DNA from: Fasciola hepatica | Taxonomy: Eukaryota > Platyhelminthes > Trematoda > Plagiorchiida > Fasciolidae | DNA length: 64,000 nt | Direction of reading: 5' to 3' | Assembly: GCA_948099385.1 (NCBI GenBank) | Contig: CANUEZ040000180.1 | Location: 5,292,501-5,356,500, forward strand | In this document: piece after piece, positions 58,617-64,000 of the stretch | Position numbering within the stretch: the stretch's first letter is position 1 | Layout: every line of letters begins with the position of its first letter | The notes under the pieces: generated by a model | What the model saw: only the letters and a program-made list of their open reading frames with translations | Told to the model about the DNA's origin: nothing | The model's database searches: none | Translations under genes and position numbers: made by a program

Positions 58617-58921
58617 ATGGCCGATATGACGAAACGAAAGAGATATTATCTGGAAAAGAAAGAACTTAGCTCACTGATGTGTGCTCTTTGTGATGAAGCC
58701 ACCCTATGGGAACATCGGCATGGTTGCCCTAAGTGGGTTTTGCAAGGTGAGGTTATCCAGTGGCAATTTTACTTACTGTTCAGACTCAACACCTTCAGCA
58801 GTTGCAGGTGAATGCAGCGCTGTGGGTTCAGAAGACGTCTACCGTGTGGAAGAGGGATGTGCTATTGCAAGAGGTGAACGCGGTCTGCCGTGTGCTTCCA
58901 CATCACAACCAACAATGACGG
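58617..58921 (+). CDS. Candidate 5' exons of the transposase gene, separated by a 37-nt intron
   Basis: ATG at 58617 opens MADMTKRKRYYLEKKELSSL, a basic start that fits the N-terminus of such proteins. At 58747 CAAG is followed by GTGAGG, and TTCAG occurs at 58779-58783, so removal of 58747-58783 (37 nt) keeps one frame into DSTPSAVAGECSAVGSEDVY. A second donor-like GTAAAT is at 58922. A 41-nt excision to CAG at 58962 again keeps the frame into VSAAQTVCEPEITPKERPTV. The join from there to the core frame at 59.09 kb is not solved (a GC at 59026 may be a mutated donor). This is an inference from splice consensus and frame. Confidence 0.35.
58747..58783 (+). other. Putative 37-nt mini-intron (GT...AG)
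   Basis: Donor CAAG|GTGAGG is near-perfect. The acceptor TTACTGTTCAG has a short pyrimidine-rich lead. Very short introns are known in flatworms. No RNA evidence is available. Confidence 0.4.
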
Positions 58922-59082
58922 GTAAATTACTCCGTTGAACCATTTTACACCAAATGAAACAGTTTCGGCGGCTCAGACAGTTTGTGAACCCGAAATCACA
59001 CCCAAAGAAAGGCCGACAGTGTCAGGCAAACTCTGCTTTTATGCTGATTTTCGTATTAGTTACTTCTTTGGCCAGTCTATGA

Positions 59083-59835
59083 CGTGCATCACAGTTTGAA
59101 GAGGAGAGCGGTTCGCTGCTTGACTCCCTATCGAAGGCTTCCATTCGACATCGACTGACGCTGGTGCAACAAAAGGGTATAATGGAGGCTATAGGCAAAC
59201 ATATACCAAACATACGTCGGGACCCAAGGACATTGTTGCGCACGCCACGGGAATGTCCAACCACGACATTGGAAAACGGCGAATATGTACACATGGGTTT
59301 AACCGAAGGCTTGCAGATGCAGTTGAGTAACATCACCGCTGTGCCGGACGAAGTCTTCCTCCAGTTAAACTGCGACGGCACTTCTGTGTTTCGTTCGTCG
59401 GACCTGCAGCTGTGGCCTGTCCTTGCCAGGGTAGTGAAGCCTAATTGCTTGCCCGTACTTACCGCCGGTTTTTATTGTGATCGTGGGAAACCATCAGAAG
59501 TGTCATCTTATGTGAGTGAAGCTGTCAGAGAGGTAGACCATTTGTTGACAGGAGGCCTCAAGCTTGGTGAGAGGTCTGCGGAGTGTCACCTGTCATCTAT
59601 AATCTGTGATACTCCGGCACGGGCCTTTATTAGACAAGTGAAAGGTCCTACTGGCTACTTTGGCTGTGATAAATGCATCCAGCGTGGATTTCACTGCGAC
59701 AAAAGGATGACATTCCCCCATGTCAAATGCAAGTTACGTGACAACGAGTCTTTTCGATCACGTCGACACCACAAACATCATGTTGGTGTGAGTCCTTTTC
59801 TTTCCCTCCCTATTTCGGGTGGGGCTGGTGTGTAA
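59083..59835 (+). CDS. tnp2-like (CACTA/EnSpm-type) transposase core, truncated but open
   Basis: The open frame runs from just after a stop at 59080 to a stop at 59833-59835. Numbering from the GTG at 59164, residues 20-27 read DPRTLLRT. Residues 66-87 carry LQLNCDGTSVFRSSDLQLWP, with the putative first catalytic Asp at 71. Residues 105-110 are CDRGKP, CDTPARAF places a second Asp at 149, and YFGCDKCIQRG gives a CxxC at 168-171. HHVGVSPFL follows near 206-213. This order matches the animal family 'lNIDGLplFkSs..q.WPiL ... kP ... CDaPAraf ... GY.gC.kC ... SPL..L' related to tnp2. In an intact element the protein would cut and join element ends in the nucleus. The normal C-terminal half ('FPlDymHlvCLG' and onward, with the last catalytic residue) is missing. 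The GTGAGT at 59787 could be a splice donor instead. Confidence 0.7.
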   Translation, partial: RASQFEEESGSLLDSLSKASIRHRLTLVQQKGIMEAIGKHIPNIRRDPRTLLRTPRECPTTTLENGEYVHMGLTEGLQMQLSNITAVPDEVFLQLNCDGTSVFRSSDLQLWPVLARVVKPNCLPVLTAGFYCDRGKPSEVSSYVSEAVREVDHLLTGGLKLGERSAECHLSSIICDTPARAFIRQVKGPTGYFGCDKCIQRGFHCDKRMTFPHVKCKLRDNESFRSRRHHKHHVGVSPFLSLPISGGAGV

Positions 59836-60069
59836 TGGTATTAGGCATGAGAAGGGAGAACGAGGGAGGGTTTGACAGAACAGTAGGCAGTGTGTCGTAA
59901 GAATGCGATCAGATCGTCTTTTTGATAATTCAAAACGCCACCTGTAATAGAAAAATACTTCCAAAAATACCCCGTCCTCCCATATTCCGGTTACTAGGAA
60001 AAACAGGCTTATTCAAGCTCCCGTGGCTTGAAACAATGCTCGGTTGACCTATGTGACCTTATGGGCTTG

Positions 60070-60513
60070 GCGACGGTAGAACAGCGGTTTTGCACCAAAG
60101 CACTCCAGATATAAGGTCTCAGCTTCTAAAGCTGGAAGATACTGTACCTAAACTCGCCCCTTACTGTGGGTCACCGAAGGCATCAACATTCTACCCTACA
60201 AAACTTGACAGGGGCTGGCCGCTTTATCGACTCTGTTGCGTCCGAAGTTCTCATAAGAGTGAGGAACTCTCGTAATGCAGTCGTGTTTATTGTCACAGGA
60301 AGAACACCCCTCGTGTATGTCAAGCATACATTGTTGAATGCCTGTGGTATGGCCCACCTTCCTCGTCAAATATCATGTCCGCGTAAGTCCGTTAAGTGCT
60401 TCAACTGTCCAATCCTTATGCGACTTGTAGATGATCTATTTCCCGAGGAGTTCATTAAAATGCGTGACACTATAGCTTCTAAGTCCCTTTATAAAAGCAT
60501 AAAAATGGCCTGA
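60070..60513 (+). pseudogene. LINE family A ORF1 (copy 5)
   Basis: A first frame reads SQLLKLEDTVPKLAPYCGSP, parallel to KQSFIKLRNKAEPNNEILSK of copy 1. A second frame, after a shift at about 60.2 kb, reads VLIRVRNSRNAVVFIVTGR and then CPRKSVKCFNCPILMRLVDD. The CPRKSVKCFNCP block is Cys-rich and could be part of a zinc-binding fold. The frameshift means this copy is broken. Confidence 0.7.
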
Positions 60514-60564
60514 GATAAAACCCCTCTCCAAAAAGAAACCACTAGATCTCTCTCGAACTTCCTC

Positions 60565-61390
60565 ATGGGAATGACGCCTGATAATCCTGAGCATTCGACA
60601 AAAACAACTGATTCCTCCAAAGCTTCTTCTCACGTTCTCACCGCTTTATCTTCACACGCGCCCGCCGCTTTTTCACAATCACCCACTGCCACCTCCTCTG
60701 CTCCCGCACTGAACTCTTTAAAATCTGCTCCCATTGCTGTTGATCTGGACGTTACAGCTTCTCTCCCATTACTGCCACCAGGTAAAAGACTTCAACTTTT
60801 GACTCGCTCTCCCACCTCGTCGCCCGTTGGGTACACCCCCAGCTTTAATCAGCCCTCTGTTCCGTCCGGTGATAAACTACTCGCCGCCCAGAGGAATAGG
60901 TCTGCCAGTCTTCCTACCCTTTTTACAAACCCCTCCTCCATTCAACAGGCTCCTCTTAAATCAACTCACCTTGACTCACAGGATCCGGTTTCTACCTTAA
61001 AAGGTATCTTTTTCTCCTATGCATCGATGGTCTCTACAAATTCACCGCATTCGCCGCCTGCCAATACCAAAATACGGCCTCCACACGTCGTCCACTCTGC
61101 CTCGCGTCGTACTCCTCGCCTGGCAACCATCTCCACCGCTCCGTATACTAACTGCTCCGTATTTGGTGTTTCACCCAACTTGCCCTAACCCTCCCATAAA
61201 GTGCAGCTTAACCTACCACTCTACCCCTAGTCCACACACATTTTCAGCCCTGCTCTCTGCCTCCCCTTCAGTCAGTACTCAACTCCGACTGGCCGGTATT
61301 CCTCAACTGCTCCTAATCACCCCTGTTTGCTATCAACCAGCCGAATCCCTCTGGTTTTTCCCCTTGCTTCAACATTTACCCCTCCGTTGA
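60565..61390 (+). pseudogene. LINE family A Pro/Ser/Thr-rich segment (copy 5)
   Basis: A 207-codon frame (60565-61188), continued by a shifted frame to 61390, is dominated by Ser, Pro, Thr and Ala (for example LTALSSHAPAAFSQSPTATS). It occupies the same place as the 16.2-17.7 kb segment of copy 1. It is probably a disordered part of ORF1p or a spacer between ORF1 and the endonuclease. Confidence 0.6.
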
Positions 61391-61599
61391 CGCCCAGTTG
61401 TTCTACCCCTCAGCAGTCCCTCTCACTGGAACATTCACTCCAGCTCGGCTGGAAGCCACCCCTCCTGAGCCTCCACTAGCCTTAACATCAATATATTCCC
61501 CTTTGGTCATGATCTTCACTCCTTCCAATCGCGGTGACTTTCCTTCTTCCAACTTACACTGCTCCCTTGATGTGTCTATACCTCCTGTCACAAATGGCA

Positions 61600-62250
61600 C
61601 ACCTTAAGCCATAATCAGCTCTCGTTCTAATCTTGGCAAACTCCTGCACATAAGAAACCTGTCTCCACTTATAATTATGGCATTGCCTCGACAACGGAGT
61701 GCTGGCCGTCTGAGAGCTTTCCCACTGATCAAATACCTCTGGTAGGGTACAGTCTTCTAAGGACCGACAGACTGAACCGGCGTGGCGATGGGCGCTTAGC
61801 CCACGTCAGGGAAATCTACACCATCTTCACCATACTGAGCTCGATCCTGTTTCTGATTCTCTCTGGTTCATTATCAGCCTCCGAAGCACTGTTCTTTACA
61901 TCAGCTGCGCTTATTTCTCGTCAAGTGCCCCAAATTCGTTGTTTCCACTTCTTATTAGATCTTTCGAATACCCCTCTTTCCCTCCTTCCGGAACCAGGCT
62001 TATTGGTAGTGACTGTAATCTCCCTCAAATTTGTTGGTCTACCCTATCTGCTCCCCCCAGTCTTATGGGCCTGTTTACTACTATTCATCTTGGTGGCTGG
62101 ACACAACATGTCTCCGGACCTACCAGAAACGGGAATATGCCAGACCTGATATTTACTCAGCATGCCTTTCATCGACGTGTCAGTAACACAAAACTTCCCC
62201 AGCAGTGACCGCAAAACGGTTATGCGCCATCTGCCCCTTAGTGGCTCACC
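61600..62250 (+). pseudogene. LINE family A endonuclease (copy 5)
   Basis: Blocks in three frames: SFPTDQIPLVGYSLLRTDRL then NRRGDG ('Pl.GY.llR.DR..R.GGG'), SDSLWFIISLRSTVLYISCA, then RLIGSDCNLPQICWSTLSAP with the catalytic GD(F)N box as GSDCN, and LGGWTQHVSGPTRNGNMPDL ending DLIFTQ. The ESWL box and final SDH are degraded. Order and wording match the 15.4-16.25 kb copy closely (GGWAQNISCPTGG there). Confidence 0.75.
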
Positions 62251-62411
62251 TAATCCCGCACACCCCTCCTACAATACAACCCTATGCAAAAATTGGACTT
62301 TGCTAGTCACGCTTATTCGCCAAAAAGACTGAGGTTGATAATTTTCTCACCCACGACCCTCAGATTGCCGCGGATGTTTGTTACTGTTTCTTTTTCGACC
62401 GTCCGAACGAA

Positions 62412-63134
62412 TTGTCTTATACTTCCCAGGCTGTGTCTAAGGAGAGGTCCCTTCTCTTGCTACCCCACGAGAATCATCATAAACCTCTCAAGCAACTACC
62501 TAATTCCAACGACTTCTCAATTTTTATTTGTTTAAACCTCCTCTATGAACTTACTCAACGACAAGATTCTACGCGGCTTCGTGACCAAAAAGCCAAGGCC
62601 CTGAGCCATCCAAATAAGTCGCAACTTCTTTCTATATTGCATAACTCTAGAAACTCCGATATCGTGGCTGACTTCCAACTCCTGATGTTGGATAATAACT
62701 CGTATATCACCTCTCTGCCTTGCATAGTCGAAGCCTTCAATGCTTTCTTCGCTTCAGCCATGGCTTCAGCAGCTGTAATTGCCCCTCCGCCATCTTTGCC
62801 AGTTGCTGACTCTGTCCTTTCTCCGATACCCTTCGATGCCAGAAGTGCTTCTAAGCCACTATTCAATGGCAAACTCTCCATTGGATTGGGCACCGATGGC
62901 CTACCACCAGTTACTCTCGTCAATGGCGGACCGGTTCTCCCCCTGTTGTTTCTTAACCTTTTCACTCTTCCACTTAATAATATCACAGCACCTGCCAATT
63001 GGAAGCTCTCGGTAACCGTTCCCATTCATACAAAGGGACCTCTACATGAGGTATCCAAATACCGCCCCATAAACCATAATCCCATTTTGTCCACGATAAC
63101 GGAAAAAATCGGTAAGGATCATATTAATAACTAA
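62412..63134 (+). pseudogene. LINE family A linker and RT N-terminal blocks
   Basis: The 240-codon frame is the longest in the window. Its first half is the endonuclease-RT linker (DSTRLRDQKAKALSHPNKSQ). From about residue 150 it carries GKLSIGLGTDGLPPVTLVNG, then NITAPANWKLSVTVPIHTKG, then HEVSKYRPINHNPILSTITE. These correspond to RT blocks 0-2 ('S.GpDGiP...L', 'P..Wk.s.v.Pi.KkG', 'yRPIslt.i..k..E'). It ends at a stop near 63.13 kb, before motif A. Confidence 0.8.
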
Positions 63135-63159
63135 TGATCAAGCCTCAACAATTTTACTG

Positions 63160-64000
63160 ACATCCAACGTAGGTACCTCCGTTCAAGGTCCCGCATGACT
63201 TGTCAGTATGATTTTCTGAATCTCGTCGCTGACCTTGCTGAAAGTTGGAAATCTTTTGTTGTCCTTTATCTTGTCTTATCCAAGGCATTTGATCGTGTAC
63301 CTCAACCCCACCTTTTAACAAAGCTACGGTCATTTGGCATTATCGATCAGCTACTTTCTTGATTCTCATCTTACTCATCTCATCGCTCGCAAGTTGTCTT
63401 GATTAACGGGCACGCCTCTAACCCTAGGCCTGTTACTAGCGCTGTTATTCGAGGCTGCGTTTTGGGCCCCCTTCTTTTTTCTACATATAAGCGACGTTTC
63501 CGACGATACTCCCTGGCACGCCGTTCTTGTTCGCGGACCACATTAAGAGAGTCCACACTTTTTCACCTGACAACCTCAGTACTACCGTCCCTAAAATCCT
63601 CGCTGACTCAGCCGCTCTTAATGAATGGTGCTCAACCTGGGGGATGAAATTCTCTGCCGATAAGTGTTTTTTTCTTACTTACAGGTGCCAGGTTCCTCCT
63701 GGTTCTTGTGCATCAGCGTTTTGCCCAGCGACAGCAAGTTCTTAGTAAGAGACCTTGGCTTAAGTTATTCTTGTTCCTTCTACTTCTCTGAACATGCTGT
63801 CTTCCAAACGGCGAAGGCTAAAAGGTGTTTTGGTTTTTCGTTCAGGTTAGGGAGAGCATTCTTTACATTTGCAAAGTACATGCCAAGCCCCTTCTCGAAT
63901 GTTGTCCCCTAATCTTCTCTAATGTTCAAATGTCCCACAGGATTATTGTCGAAAGCATTCAGAGAAGATTCACGAAGCAGCTCATTGGTTGGCCTTTAAA
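63160..64000 (+). pseudogene. LINE family A reverse transcriptase, motifs A-E
   Basis: Reading across frames: FVVLYLVLSKAFDRVPQPHL (motif A; the usual first Asp is replaced in LVLSKAFD), then LLTKLRSFGIIDQLLS, a stop, QVVLINGHASNPRPVTSAVI, RGCVLGPLLFSTY (motif B region). Motif C, in another frame, reads LFADHIKRV with the second Asp changed to His. Then LNEWCSTWGMKFSADKCFFL follows. After another shift VRDLGLSYSCSFYFSEH and ESIQRRFTKQL complete the palm and thumb. Loss of catalytic Asp residues at both A and C plus frameshifts make it inactive. Confidence 0.85.

Larger units (their letters stand above)
58076..60038 (+). mobile_element. Putative CACTA/EnSpm-like DNA transposon inserted in LINE A5
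   Basis: In copy 1 the corresponding 5' and ORF1 blocks are about 0.3 kb apart, but here they are about 2 kb apart. The extra DNA carries the transposase frame. Candidate imperfect terminal inverted repeats are CACTGAAATTTCAAG (58076-58090) and CTTGAAACAATG (60027-60038); the reverse complement of the latter is CATTGTTTCAAG. CACTG-type ends fit CACTA/EnSpm elements. No convincing 2-3 bp target duplication is visible, and the boundaries are inferred. Confidence 0.45.
60040..64000 (+). mobile_element. LINE family A copy 5, main part (runs off the window end)
   Basis: Plus order: ORF1 (60.07-60.51 kb), Pro/Ser/Thr-rich segment (60.56-61.6 kb), endonuclease (61.6-62.25 kb), linker (62.28-62.77 kb), RT (62.78-64.0 kb). 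It is the best copy for the RT of this family. The last bases encode ESIQRRFTKQLIGW, the conserved 'e.iQRrFTk.l' after the RT, so the C-terminal tail and 3' end lie beyond 64 kb. Confidence 0.85.

Noticed and set aside
60060..60140. Possible tRNA-like SINE head (GGCGACGGTAGAACAGCGG)
   Set aside because: No proper B box follows, and the sequence is already explained as the start of the LINE ORF1 block.
1..64000. CRISPR array, operons, rRNA
   Set aside because: No regularly spaced repeats, no bacterial gene organisation and no rRNA-like conserved segments were seen.

Overview
The window looks like repeat-dense, gene-poor DNA from an animal genome, most likely a flatworm (Platyhelminthes). The evidence is the mixture of element types: two CR1/Jockey-like LINE families, an RTE-clade LINE, Ty3/gypsy LTR retrotransposon remnants and an animal-type tnp2-like (CACTA/EnSpm-type) transposase gene with a candidate 37-nt intron. 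There is no bacterial operon layout, and almost every long open frame carries stops or frameshifts. The organism call is an inference from element repertoire. I see no convincing host housekeeping gene, rRNA, tRNA or CRISPR array.

Layout. 1-2.4 kb: mostly unassigned, with a short Cys-rich open frame on the minus strand. 2.4-5.2 kb: decayed Ty3/gypsy pol on plus (RT thumb, then integrase). 5.4-7.2 kb: two diverged direct copies of a purine-rich repeat. 7.65-11.45 kb: the best-ordered LINE ('family B', minus), with ORF1, endonuclease, linker, reverse transcriptase and C-terminal tail in the right order but frameshifted. 12.4-13.9 kb: dispersed repeat, second copy at 49-50 kb. 14.9-23.1 kb: three minus-strand pieces of 'family A' LINE (ORF1 with a VVFNVP-like motif, a long Pro/Ser-rich segment, endonuclease, RT). 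23.1-31.4 kb: LINE 3' ends with (ATT)n tails, and long stretches I cannot assign. 31.5-36.5 kb: a minus-strand Ty3/gypsy element (gag end, zinc knuckle, protease, RT, RNase H, integrase). 36.5-42.4 kb: mostly unassigned, with a diverged GC-rich minisatellite near 37.9 kb. 42.4-45.7 kb: RTE-clade LINE on plus. 45.7-50.7 kb: a pyrimidine-rich minus-strand frame, a family A 5' half on plus, and a LINE 3' part on minus. 50.7-53.1 kb: unassigned. 53.15-54 kb: second copy of the gypsy integrase region. 54.3-56.0 kb: second family B copy (minus). 56.07-57.39 kb: LINE 3' part ending in (ATT)n. 57.4-64 kb: a family A LINE on plus that appears to be split by a ~2 kb insertion carrying the transposase gene, and that runs off the window end.

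Working together: the elements are parasites of one another rather than a pathway. The copies within the window let families be recognised by internal comparison: family A 5' region at 18.5, 46.6 and 57.5 kb; gypsy integrase at 4.5 and 53.5 kb; LINE 3' ends at 23.1, 28.5, 48.2 and 56.1 kb. The most gene-like item is the transposase frame at 59.1-59.8 kb with possible upstream mini-exons. It is the best candidate for recent activity or domestication.
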